Part shown: piece by piece, positions 29,791 through 37,360 of the stretch | Layout of the letters: each line of letters starts with the position of its first letter | How positions within the stretch are numbered: the stretch's first letter is position 1 | NCBI RefSeq assembly: GCF_006715785.1 | Contig: NZ_VFNX01000001.1 | Span: 6,118,001-6,182,000, forward strand | DNA length: 64,000 bases | DNA from: Streptomyces puniciscabiei | GTDB taxonomy: Bacteria; Actinomycetota; Actinomycetes; Streptomycetales; Streptomycetaceae | Reading direction: 5' to 3' | Notes under the pieces: model-generated | What the model was told of the DNA's origin: nothing | Seen by the model: the letters and a program-made list of their open reading frames with translations, nothing else | Database searches by the model: none | Program-made: the position numbers and the translations under genes

Positions 29791-29815
29791 TGAGACATCG
29801 CGAACGATACGCGAT
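29780..29815. promoter_or_regulatory. Putative PadR operators
   Basis: CGATATATCG (29780-29789) is a perfect 10-base palindrome over the -10. ATCGCG-N7-CGCGAT (29797-29815) is a perfect inverted repeat around the predicted transcript start. Both lie 40-75 bases before the PadR start codon, the usual autoregulatory site. Confidence 0.6.
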
Positions 29816-29854
29816 GCAGACGTGACAGATCATCGATGGAATGGAGTGATCACG

Positions 29855-30481
29855 ATGCGTACCCATGGACATGAGCGTGGACATCGGCACGAGGGCCCCG
29901 GCCTGCGGGGCTTCGGTGGATTCGACGGGCGGCGCGCCGCCTTCGGGCCCTTTGGTCCGGGCGGTCCGGGGTTCGGCCCCGGCGGCCCCGGTTTCGGGTC
30001 CGGCCCCTGGGGACCCCGGGGGCGCGGCGGCCCGAGGGGGCGGGCCCGGCGCGGTGATGTGCGGGCCTCGATCCTGGCCCTGCTCAAGGACCGCCCCATG
30101 CACGGCTACGAGATGATCCAGGAGATCGCCGAACGCAGCGGCGGCGCCTGGAAGCCCAGCCCGGGCTCGGTCTACCCCACGCTCCAGCTGCTGGAGGACG
30201 AGGGCCTGATCGCCAGCGAGAGCGAGGGCGGCAAGAAGCTGTTCGCGCTCACCGAGGCCGGACGCGCCGCCGCCGACGAGGGCCCGGAGGCTCCTTGGGA
30301 GGAGGCCTCGCGCGGGGTCGACTGGGAGGCGCTCGGCGAGATCCGCCAGGCCGGCTTCGGTCTGATGGAGGCCTTCGGTCAGGTCTGGAAGACCGGCAGC
30401 AAGGAACAGCGCGAGAAGGCGCTGGGTGTCATCAACGACGCCCGCAAGAAGCTGTACCTCATCCTCGCCGACGAGCACTGA
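29855..30481 (+). CDS. PadR-family transcriptional regulator with Gly/His-rich N-terminus
   Basis: 208 residues. The first 65 are disordered: HGHERGHRHEGPG, then repeats of PGGPGFG and a run of Arg/Gly. The PadR winged helix begins at about residue 68 (DVRASILALLKDRPMHGYEMIQEIAERSGGAWKPSPGSVYPTLQLLEDEGLI, then SESEGGKKLFALTEAG), followed by a C-terminal dimer helix. The His-rich head could bind a metal or DNA (inference). Start ATG 29855 with GGAG upstream. It likely represses itself through the palindromes at 29780-29815. Confidence 0.88.
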   Translation: MRTHGHERGHRHEGPGLRGFGGFDGRRAAFGPFGPGGPGFGPGGPGFGSGPWGPRGRGGPRGRARRGDVRASILALLKDRPMHGYEMIQEIAERSGGAWKPSPGSVYPTLQLLEDEGLIASESEGGKKLFALTEAGRAAADEGPEAPWEEASRGVDWEALGEIRQAGFGLMEAFGQVWKTGSKEQREKALGVINDARKKLYLILADEH

Positions 30482-30499
30482 GCGCGTACGACGGTCCGA

Positions 30500-30529
30500 G
30501 CGCCCCACGGAAGCACCTCCGTGGGGCGC
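30500..30529. terminator. Perfect hairpin terminator after the PadR gene
   Basis: GCGCCCCACGGA (30500-30511) and TCCGTGGGGCGC (30518-30529) form 12 perfect pairs with a 6-base loop. It lies between convergent genes and can serve both strands. Confidence 0.8.
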
Positions 30530-30545
30530 CTTCCCGTGTCCCGGC

Positions 30546-30974
30546 TCAGGCGACCAGGCCGGCCAGCTTGCGCAGCGACTCGTTCAGCGCGGCCGTCGCC
30601 GAGTCCTTCAGCTTGCCCGCCATCAGTGACACCGCGGCGCCGGTGAACTCGCCGTCGATCCGGACGGCCGTCGCGTCGCCGTCGGGTGTGAGGGTGTAGC
30701 GGGTGGCGACCGTCACCGCCATCGGGCCCTTGCCCCGGATGGCGAACACCCGTGCCGGCTGTAGCTCCTCGATGGTCCAGTCGACCTCGGCCGGGAAGCC
30801 CATCAGCTTCATGTTCTCCTGGAAGGTCCCGCCCACGGCCAGGTTCTCCGGGCCTCCTTCGGGGAAGTTGGTGTGGGTGGCGTTCCACTCTCCGTACGAC
30901 GACCAGTCGGTGAGCTGGGCCCACACCTTCTCGGCCGGTGCCTGGATGCGTGCCTCGGCGCTGACTTCGGCCAT
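30546..30974 (-). CDS. SRPBCC-family (polyketide cyclase/CoxG-like) protein
   Basis: 142 residues, one START-like helix-grip domain: EARIQAPAEKVWAQLTDWSSYGEWNATHTNFPEG, LMGFPAEVDWTIEELQPARVFAIRGKG, and a long C-terminal helix (SLMAGKLKDSATAALNESLRKLAGLV). The domain binds a hydrophobic ligand in a deep pocket; no specific ligand can be read from the sequence. Start ATG 30974. It ends 16 bases past the shared terminator. Confidence 0.85.
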   Translation of the reverse strand: MAEVSAEARIQAPAEKVWAQLTDWSSYGEWNATHTNFPEGGPENLAVGGTFQENMKLMGFPAEVDWTIEELQPARVFAIRGKGPMAVTVATRYTLTPDGDATAVRIDGEFTGAAVSLMAGKLKDSATAALNESLRKLAGLVA

Positions 30975-31355
30975 GCGACCACCCCTTCGGATCGGGCGTA
31001 GCGGGCTAGGGTGTCGCGGAACGTAGCCGCAGGGGCGCGAACATTCAATACTGATGAACCGTCAGGAATCCGCGGCCGAAGGGGCACGGCGTCCTCGGGG
31101 ACGTACACCCCGTACACGTACTGCTTGCCGCCGGCCGGCACCCGCCCACGCTCTCCACGCAGGGGCGGGACGAGTGAGGGCGCGCAGTGGTTGCGTAAGG
31201 GCGCGTGGCAAGGCGGCGCGCGCCCCTCGGGTCGGATCGGCCGAATCTCCTCCGTAAGGATGAGATCGCGAACGCCGAGGTCCACTCTGTGTGGGACGCG
31301 AAGATGGTTCCCCTCGTGGATGACTCGGCCCGCTGAGGCTGATGGGGTGGGGGTT
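30975..31355. other. Intergenic region before the Clp-N protein
   Basis: 381 bases. It holds the upstream region of the SRPBCC gene and an AT-richer spot (ACATTCAATACTGATGAACC, 31041-31060). A GTAC-rich stretch (GTACACCCCGTACACGTAC, 31100-31118) forms a short imperfect palindrome. No supported gene. Confidence 0.45.
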
Positions 31356-31934
31356 GTGCACCCCCGTACAGCCCCCTGGACCGCCCCTGACGAGACGGCC
31401 GCGCACCTGGACGACGATGCCGTGCTCGGCGCCGAGCTGGCAGCGGTGGTCGCCGGTGCCCGCCGCAGGGCCGTCCGGGACGGGGACCGCCAGACCGACA
31501 CCGCCCATCTGCTGCACTCCCTCCTGGAGCTCGACCCCGAGGTCCGCGCCGCCGTCGGCGGCCCGCAGCAGCTCGCCCGGCTGCTCGGCTACCTCGTGCA
31601 GCGCAGCATCGGCTACGGGCTGCGCTGGCAGGGCAGCGTCGAGGACTCCGGCGCGCTTCCCGCCGTTCCCGCCCCGGCCGTTCCCGCGCCACGCGAGCCG
31701 AAGGACACGGCCGGGTGGTCGCCCGCGGCCGCCGCGGCCCTCGCCGCCGCCCGCGAGCGGGCCAGGCTGCGTGGCGAGCCCCGCGTCAGCGGCATGGACC
31801 TCCTCGCCGCGCTCACCGCGGACCCGGGTTCGCGGGCCGTGGAGGTTCTCGAACACGCCGGAATCCGCGAGCTGAACGCCCCGCTCGAACCGGGCGTGGA
31901 CGAGTGCGCCGGCGACGCCGGGCCGATCCACTGA
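31356..31934 (+). CDS. Clp N-terminal repeat domain protein without ATPase domain
   Basis: About 192 residues. Two Clp-N repeats are visible: the first with AVLGAELAAVVAGARRRAVRDGDRQTDTAHLLHSLLELDP, the second with AAAALAAARERARLRGEPRVSGMDLLAALTADP, joined by a Pro-rich linker (residues about 100-120). In ClpA/ClpC this domain receives substrates or adaptors; stand-alone proteins may act as adaptors or decoys (inference). The start is uncertain: GTG 31356 has a G-rich tract upstream; ATG 31320 would add 12 residues. Confidence 0.72.
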   Translation: MHPRTAPWTAPDETAAHLDDDAVLGAELAAVVAGARRRAVRDGDRQTDTAHLLHSLLELDPEVRAAVGGPQQLARLLGYLVQRSIGYGLRWQGSVEDSGALPAVPAPAVPAPREPKDTAGWSPAAAAALAAARERARLRGEPRVSGMDLLAALTADPGSRAVEVLEHAGIRELNAPLEPGVDECAGDAGPIH

Positions 31935-32081
31935 CGCCCGCGGGCCGATCCACCGACGCCGGCGGACGTCGAGCCCCTGCGGTTCGTCCTCTTCGTGGCC
32001 ATCCCTCGAGGTCCATCACCTGAGACAGGTGTCAACGGGGATGACGCTCATGTCGCCGCCTGTCATCATGTGCCGGTGCAT

Positions 32082-33074
32082 ATGTCAGAGAGCAGTCAGG
32101 GCAGCCGCGGCAAGGGCGTCGGGCTCGGTCTGGCGCTGGCCTCGGCGCTCGCCTTCGGCGGGTCCGGGGTGGCAGCGAAGCCGCTGATCGAGGCGGGACT
32201 CGACCCGCTCCACGTGGTCTGGCTGCGGGTGTCCGGCGCCGCCGTCGTCATGCTGCCCGTCGCCGTACGGCACCGCGCGCTGCTGCGCCGCCGTCCCGCG
32301 CTGCTCGCCGGGTTCGGACTCCTCGCCGTCGCCGGCGTCCAGGCCTGCTACTTCGCCGCGCTGTCCCGTATACCGGTGGGCGTGGCCCTGCTCATCGAGT
32401 ACCTGGCTCCCGCGCTGGTGCTCGGCTGGGTCCGGTTCGTGCAACGGCGGCCCGTGACGCGCGCCGCCGCGCTCGGCGTGGTCCTGGCCGCCGGTGGCCT
32501 CGCCTGTGTGGTGGAGGTCTGGTCGGGCCTGAGCTTCGACGCTCTCGGCCTGCTCTTCGCGCTCGGCGCCGCCTGCTGCCAGGTCGGCTACTTCGTCCTG
32601 GCCGACCACGGTGGCGACGCGGGCGACGAGGCACCGGACCCGCTCGGCGTCATCGCCTACGGCCTGCTCGTCGGCGCCGTCGTACTGACGCTCGTCGCCC
32701 GCCCCTGGGGCATGCGCTGGTCGGTGCTGACCGGTTCGGCGCACCTCGACGGCACCGCCGTACCGGCCCTCGCGCTGCTGGGCTGGATCGTGCTGATCGC
32801 CACCGTCGTCGCGTACGTCACCGGGGTGCTGTCCGTGCGCCGTCTCTCCCCGCAGGTCGCCGGTGTCGTCGCCTGCCTGGAGGCGGTCGTCGCGACCGTG
32901 CTGGCCTGGGTGCTGCTCGGTGAGCACCTGTCGGCGCCTCAGGTGGCCGGCGGCGCGATCGTCCTGGTCGGCGCGTTCATCGCCCAGTCCTCGACTCCCG
33001 CGAAGGGCTCGGCCGAGCCGGTCGCCGCGGGCGGCGTCGAAAGGGATTTGTCGCCCCGGGGCACGACTGCATAA
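32082..33074 (+). CDS. EamA/DMT-family transporter
   Basis: 330 residues, ten transmembrane segments in two EamA halves (first ALASALAFGGSGVAAKPLIEAGLDPLHVVWLRVSGAAVV, second near AYVTGVLSVRRLSPQVAGVVACLEAVVATVLAWVLLGEHL). Drug/metabolite transporters of this group usually export amino acids or small metabolites. Start ATG 32082; GTG 32076 is possible. Its TAA stop (33072-33074) is the first half of the -10 hexamer of the promoter that serves the next EamA gene. Confidence 0.85.
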   Translation: MSESSQGSRGKGVGLGLALASALAFGGSGVAAKPLIEAGLDPLHVVWLRVSGAAVVMLPVAVRHRALLRRRPALLAGFGLLAVAGVQACYFAALSRIPVGVALLIEYLAPALVLGWVRFVQRRPVTRAAALGVVLAAGGLACVVEVWSGLSFDALGLLFALGAACCQVGYFVLADHGGDAGDEAPDPLGVIAYGLLVGAVVLTLVARPWGMRWSVLTGSAHLDGTAVPALALLGWIVLIATVVAYVTGVLSVRRLSPQVAGVVACLEAVVATVLAWVLLGEHLSAPQVAGGAIVLVGAFIAQSSTPAKGSAEPVAAGGVERDLSPRGTTA

Positions 33075-33077
33075 GGT
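33048..33077 (+). promoter_or_regulatory. Promoter for the leader peptide and downstream EamA gene
   Basis: TTGTCG (33048-33053), 18-base spacer, TAAGGT (33072-33077). The predicted start is at about 33085, the A of an ATG. The -10 overlaps the stop codon of the upstream EamA gene. Confidence 0.6.
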
Positions 33078-33084
33078 GCCGCTC

Positions 33085-33126
33085 ATGCCGTCGAACGCAC
33101 TCGTCCTTCCGCCCCCGGCCGCCTGA
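33085..33126 (+). CDS. Leaderless 13-residue leader peptide ending in Leu-Pro-Pro-Pro-Ala-Ala
   Basis: ATG 33085 to TGA 33124-33126 encodes MPSNALVLPPPAA. The ATG lies 7 bases after a TAAGGT -10 box, so it should be the 5' end of a leaderless mRNA and be read efficiently. Three consecutive prolines near the end are a known slow point for ribosomes. The stop codon is in the loop of a hairpin (33117-33134). The coding region is followed by 141 untranslated bases able to form exclusive pairings before the EamA exporter. Function as an attenuator peptide is inference; position, promoter and structure agree. Confidence 0.55.
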   Translation: MPSNALVLPPPAA

Positions 33127-33262
33127 GGCGGGCCTCCGGGACATCAGCCCCGCGCATCCGCGCCGGGCGGGACGGTGCTGCCCGCAGACGAAGTCCGTGC
33201 GCCCCGCTGAAGCGGGCCGCCTTCGAACTTCCGCACCTCCGGGTGCGTTTCTGCGGAAGAGA
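33117..33262 (+). promoter_or_regulatory. Attenuator-like leader RNA with Shine-Dalgarno-sequestering hairpin
   Basis: GGCCGCC (33117-33123, last codons of the leader peptide) can pair with GGCGGGCC (33127-33134). The same heptamer GGCCGCC recurs at 33215-33221 and can compete for that partner, but 33215-33216 also belong to a CCCGC-TGAA-GCGGG hairpin (33203-33216). Further on, CTTCCGCA (33228-33235) pairs perfectly with TGCGGAAG (33252-33259), which contains the Shine-Dalgarno of the EamA gene; the alternative CGCACC/GGTGCG (33232-33237, 33242-33247) would free it. Mutually exclusive pairings like these are diagnostic of attenuators, though energies were not computed. Confidence 0.55.
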
Positions 33263-33267
33263 TTCCC

Positions 33268-34218
33268 TTGACGACGTCGAACGCTGCTTCCGGCCTGCCC
33301 GTCGGGCGTGGCCTGCTCTATCTGATCATCACCGGTGCCGCCTGGGGCACCGCGGGCGCCGCCGCCTCCCTGGTCTACCGGACCAGTGACATGGGCGCCT
33401 TCGGACTGTCCTTCTGGCGCTGCGCACTGGGCCTGGTCCTGCTGCTCGCCGGACGCGGACTGCGCCCCTGGACCCGCCCGGCCGGCACCGAACCCCTGCT
33501 GCGCAGGGCCGGGAAGGTCCTCGCCACCGGCCTGGGCCTGGCGGTGTTCCAGACCGCCTACTTCGCCGCCGTGCAGTCGACCGGCCTGGCCGTGGCCACC
33601 GTCGTGACCGTCGGCGCGGGCCCCGTCCTCATCGCGCTCGGCGCCCGGCTGCTGCTCGGCGAACGGCTCGGCGCCGGCGGGGTGCTGGCCGTCGCGGGGG
33701 CGCTCGCCGGGCTGGCCGTGCTGACCTTCGGCGGCTCGGCGGCGACCGTACGGCCGGCGGGCGTGCTCCTGGCGCTGGTCTCCGCCGCGGGCTACGGCGC
33801 CATGACCCTGCTGACCCGCTGGTGGGGGAGGGGCGGCGGCACCGACGCCTCCGACACCACCGTCGGGGCCTTCGCGGTGACCGGGCTGTGCCTGCTGCCG
33901 TTCGCACTGCACGAGGGCCTGCTCCCGCACACCGCCCACCCGGCGCGGCTGCTGTGGCTCGTGCTCTACATCGCCGCCGTGCCCACGGCCCTCGCGTACG
34001 CCCTGTACTTCGCCGGGGCGGCCGTCGTACGGTCCGCCACCGTCTCCGTGATCATGCTGCTGGAGCCGGTGACCGCGGCCGTGCTCGCCGTCGTGCTGCT
34101 CGGTGAGCGGCTCACGGCGACCACCGCGGCCGGCACGCTGCTCCTGCTCGGCGCGGTCGCGGGCCTGGCGGTGAGCGAGGCCCGCGGGGGCGGTGGCCGG
34201 GAGTCGGTCCCCGTGTGA
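33268..34218 (+). CDS. EamA/DMT-family transporter under leader-peptide control
   Basis: 316 residues, ten transmembrane segments ([21 protein letters not shown] at the N-terminus, [27 protein letters not shown] in the second EamA half). Start TTG 33268 with GGAAGAGA at 33255-33262; a TTG start plus a hidden ribosome-binding site points to low basal translation. Likely exporter of an amino acid or toxic small molecule. The leader (33085-33262) suggests induction when translation of the leader peptide slows. It is the second of two adjacent EamA genes but has its own promoter. Confidence 0.85.
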   Translation: MTTSNAASGLPVGRGLLYLIITGAAWGTAGAAASLVYRTSDMGAFGLSFWRCALGLVLLLAGRGLRPWTRPAGTEPLLRRAGKVLATGLGLAVFQTAYFAAVQSTGLAVATVVTVGAGPVLIALGARLLLGERLGAGGVLAVAGALAGLAVLTFGGSAATVRPAGVLLALVSAAGYGAMTLLTRWWGRGGGTDASDTTVGAFAVTGLCLLPFALHEGLLPHTAHPARLLWLVLYIAAVPTALAYALYFAGAAVVRSATVSVIMLLEPVTAAVLAVVLLGERLTATTAAGTLLLLGAVAGLAVSEARGGGGRESVPV

Positions 34219-34237
34219 CTCCCGCCGAATCCGGGCC

Positions 34238-34918
34238 CTACAGGGCCTTCAGGTAGTCCGGCAGCTCGATGCCCGGCGCCAGATCGGCGTTGGGCAGCGG
34301 CGCGTCGTAGCCCTTCCGGAGCGGGACGACGCCGGCCCAGTGCGGCAGGGCGAGGTCCTCCGGGTCGTCGTTCGCGCCGCCCGTGCGGACCTTGGCCGAG
34401 ACCTCGTCCAGGTCCAGCCGGATCACCGCGGTGGCGGCCAGCTCCTTCTTGTCGGCGGGCCGGGAGTCCGCGGACCGGCCCGGCACGACGTGGTCCACCA
34501 GCGCGTCCAGGGCCAGCCGCCGCTCCTCGGGGTCGGTGACCTGGCGCGCGATGCCGTGCACCACCACGGAGCGGTAGTTGATGGAGTGGTGGAAGGCGGA
34601 GCGGGCCAGCACCAGCCCGTCGACGTGGGTCACCGTCAGGCACACCGGCAGGCCCGGGTCGGTCCCGCCGGTCATCCGCAGTGGGCGGGAACCGGTGGAT
34701 CCGTGCACGTACAGGCGCTCGCCGACCCGGCCGTACAGGGTCGGCAGCACCACCGGGGCGCCGTCGCGGACGAAGCCGAGGTGGCAGACGTACCCCTCGT
34801 CGAGTATCGCGTGCACCAGTTCCCTGTCGTACGACGCCCGGTCCGCGGAGCGCGTGGGTACGGTGCGGTCGGTCGGGGTGTAGGCGGCGGCCCGGTTCTC
34901 CTCGGTCGTCCCCTGCAT
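34238..34918 (-). CDS. Pyridoxamine 5'-phosphate oxidase-related FMN-binding protein
   Basis: 226 residues with a split-barrel flavin-binding fold: ELVHAILDEGYVCHLGFVRDGAPVVLPTLYGRVGERLYVHGSTGSRPLR, then VDGLVLARSAFHHSINYRSVVVHGIARQVTDPEERRLALDAL. This is the Nim-like branch of the family (NimA nitroreductase relatives) rather than true PdxH. Start ATG 34918 with GGAGGGAC six bases upstream. Divergent from a MocR regulator, a common pairing in which the regulator, itself a PLP protein, controls the oxidase-like gene. Confidence 0.82.
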   Translation of the reverse strand: MQGTTEENRAAAYTPTDRTVPTRSADRASYDRELVHAILDEGYVCHLGFVRDGAPVVLPTLYGRVGERLYVHGSTGSRPLRMTGGTDPGLPVCLTVTHVDGLVLARSAFHHSINYRSVVVHGIARQVTDPEERRLALDALVDHVVPGRSADSRPADKKELAATAVIRLDLDEVSAKVRTGGANDDPEDLALPHWAGVVPLRKGYDAPLPNADLAPGIELPDYLKAL

Positions 34919-34945
34919 GTCGGTCCCTCCATCGGCGAACAACAA

Positions 34946-34987
34946 CGATCTGGCGATCTGGCGATGTCTATTGCACTAGTGCATAAT
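34946..34987. promoter_or_regulatory. Divergent control region: MocR operators and leaderless promoter
   Basis: CGATCTGG is repeated at 34946-34953 and 34954-34961 and begun a third time at 34962 (CGAT); MocR proteins often bind direct repeats. TGCACTAGTGCA (34972-34983) is a perfect 12-base palindrome. TGGCGA (34959-34964), 17 bases, then CATAAT (34982-34987) form a promoter whose start falls at GTG 34995. Confidence 0.55.
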
Positions 34988-34994
34988 GTCTTTT

Positions 34995-36326
34995 GTGCTA
35001 GGAGAGTATCCCATCGAAGGGCGTGGCGCAGCCGAGATCGCGGCCAGCGTCGAGCGCGCGGTCGGCGCCGGTACGCTGCAGCCGGGTCAAGCCCTGCCTC
35101 CCATGCGGGAGTTGGCGACCCGGCTGGGCGTGAATCCGAACACCGTGGCGGCCGCCTACCGCACCCTGCGCGAGCGCGGGGTCATCGAGACGGCCGGCCG
35201 GCGGGGCAGCCGGGTCCGGCCCAAGCCGGCCACCACCGGCCGCGAGGAACTGCGCGTGGAGGTCCCCGCCGGGGGCCGCGACCTGTCGGCGGGCAACCCG
35301 GACCCGGCCCTGCTCCCCCGCCTCGCCCCGGCGCTCGCCGCGGCGGCGCAGGAGGGCGACAGGCGGCCCGTCCTCTACGGCGACGACCCGGTCGAGCCCG
35401 AACTCGTCCGCACGGCCCGCGCCGAACTCGACGCCGACGGCGTCCCGGAGGGCCCGCTGACCGTGACGTCCGGCTCCCTCGACGCCATCGAGCGCGTCCT
35501 CGCCGCGCACCTCAGGCCGGGCGACGCGGTCGCCGTCGAGGATCCCGGCTGGGGCAGCGTCCTCGACCTGGTCCCGGCGCTGGGCCTGTGCACGCTCCCG
35601 GTCGGTATGGACGACGACGGACCGCGCCCGGAGGACCTGCGCCGGGCCCTGGAGTCCGGGGCCCGCGCGCTCATCGTCACCGACCGTGCGCAGAACCCCA
35701 CCGGGGCCTCGGTGACCGCCACGCGCGCGCGTGCCCTGCGTGCGATCCTGCGCGACCACCCGCGCACCCTGCTGATCGAGGACGACCACGGACACGGCAT
35801 CGTCGACCTCCCGTTGCACCCCCTCGCGGGCGTCACCCACCACTGGGCCGTCGTCCGCTCCGCCTCCAAGGCCTACGGTCCCGACCTGCGTGTGGCCGTC
35901 GTCGCCGGCGACCCGGTCACCGTCGACCGGGTACGCGGCCGCCAGCGCCTCGGCCCGGGCTGGGTGAGCCTGCTGCTGCAGCGAGCCGTGGTCCGGCTGT
36001 GGGCCGAGGGCGCGGTGGACCGGGCGGCGGTGGCGAAGGCGTACGGCGCCCGGCGGGACGCGCTGGTCGACGCGCTCGCGGAACGCGGGGTCGTCGCCCA
36101 CGGCCGCAGCGGCATGAACGTGTGGGTACCGGTCCCCGACGAGACCGGTGCGGTGGCCCGTCTGCTGCAGGCGGGCTGGGCGGTGGCCCCGGGGGCCCGC
36201 TTCCGCGTCTCCTCCCCACCCGGCATCCGCATCACGATCTCGACCCTCGCGGAGCAGGACATCAGCCTGCTGGCAGACGCGGTGGCGGCAGCGGTACGAC
36301 CGTCACCGGCGCGTGTCTACGGCTGA
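34995..36326 (+). CDS. MocR/PdxR-type regulator: GntR HTH fused to an aminotransferase-like domain
   Basis: 443 residues. GntR winged helix at residues 1-70 (GAAEIAASVERAVGAGTLQPGQALPPMRELATRLGVNPNTVAAAYRTLRERGVIET), linker, then a fold-type I aminotransferase domain (GSLDAIERVLAAHLRPGDAVAVEDPGWGSVLDLV, AQNPTGASVT, PLP lysine Lys292 in SASKAYGPD). Such proteins sense PLP or an amino-acid/PLP adduct. GTG 34995 is preferred over ATG 34986 because CATAAT lies 7 bases before it and no Shine-Dalgarno is present, so the mRNA is leaderless. The 3' end overlaps the convergent EamA gene by 24 bases. Confidence 0.88.
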   Translation: MLGEYPIEGRGAAEIAASVERAVGAGTLQPGQALPPMRELATRLGVNPNTVAAAYRTLRERGVIETAGRRGSRVRPKPATTGREELRVEVPAGGRDLSAGNPDPALLPRLAPALAAAAQEGDRRPVLYGDDPVEPELVRTARAELDADGVPEGPLTVTSGSLDAIERVLAAHLRPGDAVAVEDPGWGSVLDLVPALGLCTLPVGMDDDGPRPEDLRRALESGARALIVTDRAQNPTGASVTATRARALRAILRDHPRTLLIEDDHGHGIVDLPLHPLAGVTHHWAVVRSASKAYGPDLRVAVVAGDPVTVDRVRGRQRLGPGWVSLLLQRAVVRLWAEGAVDRAAVAKAYGARRDALVDALAERGVVAHGRSGMNVWVPVPDETGAVARLLQAGWAVAPGARFRVSSPPGIRITISTLAEQDISLLADAVAAAVRPSPARVYG

Positions 36327-37286
36327 GGGCAGGTGAGCGGTTCCGCCGCGTGGGCGCGACAAGCGCCCCCGAACCTGTGTCAGAGCCGCCCCCGTCAGAA
36401 CGATCACCGCTCCCACCGGCGTCGTCCACCGCAGCGACTCCCCCAGAATCGCAACGCCCGCGCCCGTGGCGATGACGGGAATGAAGTACGTGACCATCTG
36501 CGCGGTGGTCGGCCCGACCTCGGCGACCAACCCGTACTGAATGAGAACCGCCACCCCCGTGCCCAGCGCGCCCAGCGCGGCGATCGCCAGCAGCGGAACG
36601 AGCGGGAAACGCGTGGGGAAGCTGGTGAAGAAGGGCGTCACAACGGCCAGTTGAAGCGCTGCGAGCATCAGCTGCGCGCCCGTCATCGACAGATGCGAGT
36701 TCCCCGTCCCGGCCAGTGTCCGCCGGACATAGATCCAGCCGACCGGGTAGCTCAGTGACGCCAGCAGAGCCATCGCCGTGCCCTTGGCGTCCAGTCCGTG
36801 GAAGCCCTGCCACGCGCCCAGCACCGTCAGGACGCCCAGGAAGCCCAGCCCGAGCCCGGCCACGCGGACCCGGGTCGGCCGGTCCTCGGAAAGGGCGACC
36901 AGGGACAGGGCCATGCCCCACAGGGGAGAGGTGGCGTTGCAGATGCCGGCCAGCGTGGACGGGATCGTCAGCTCGGAGTAGGCGAAGAGGGAGAACGGCA
37001 GGGCGTTCAGAAAGAACGCGGCGACGGCCATGCGGCCCCACAGCCGGACCCCGCGCGGCAGCCTCTCCCGTTTGAAGGCCATCGCCGCCGCCAGTACCGC
37101 CGTACCGAACACCAGACGCCCGAGGGTGACCTGGAAGGGCGCGTAGCCCTCGGTGCCCAGCTTGATCAGCAGGAAGCTGAAGCCCCAGATCAGGGACAGG
37201 GCGCCGAAGCGGAGTCGCCAGTCGAGGCGGGCGCGGGGGCTGGCGGGGGCGGGGGACTGGGTCCGGGGTGCGGTGGCCGTGCTCAT
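36303..37286 (-). CDS. EamA/DMT-family transporter, divergent from a LysR regulator
   Basis: 327 residues, ten transmembrane segments (LRFGALSLIWGFSFLLIKLGTEGYAPFQVTLGRLVFG, then GTGVAVLIQYGLVAEVGPTTAQMVTYFIPVIATGAGVAILGESL). Start ATG 37286. The last 30 or so codons run through a piece of a dispersed repeat (36337-36364), giving an Arg-rich tail after the final helix, so the natural C-terminus may have been lengthened by repeat insertion. Divergent from a LysR-type regulator, the classic arrangement for inducible amino-acid exporters (LysE/ArgO logic). Confidence 0.85.
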   Translation of the reverse strand: MSTATAPRTQSPAPASPRARLDWRLRFGALSLIWGFSFLLIKLGTEGYAPFQVTLGRLVFGTAVLAAAMAFKRERLPRGVRLWGRMAVAAFFLNALPFSLFAYSELTIPSTLAGICNATSPLWGMALSLVALSEDRPTRVRVAGLGLGFLGVLTVLGAWQGFHGLDAKGTAMALLASLSYPVGWIYVRRTLAGTGNSHLSMTGAQLMLAALQLAVVTPFFTSFPTRFPLVPLLAIAALGALGTGVAVLIQYGLVAEVGPTTAQMVTYFIPVIATGAGVAILGESLRWTTPVGAVIVLTGAALTQVRGRLSRPRGGTAHLPSAVDTRR

Positions 37287-37324
37287 GGTCTCTACGATGC
37301 CGAAGGCAACCTCGTAGCACAATC

Positions 37325-37353
37325 GAGATTTCTCACGAGGTATCTCTTAGAAT
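37325..37353. promoter_or_regulatory. LysR-type binding site and leaderless promoter of the LysR gene
   Basis: GAGAT (37325-37329) and ATCTC (37342-37346) form an inverted repeat with a 12-base centre, of the T-N11-A class. TAGAAT (37348-37353) lies 7 bases before ATG 37361, indicating a leaderless transcript. Binding at this site would both block the lysR start and reach the divergent EamA promoter. Confidence 0.55.
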
Positions 37354-37360
37354 CACTTAC

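Noticed and set aside
31084..31130. GTAC-rich patch as an operator or recombination site
   Set aside because: Only short imperfect symmetry, far from any start codon with a promoter; not better than chance in this composition.
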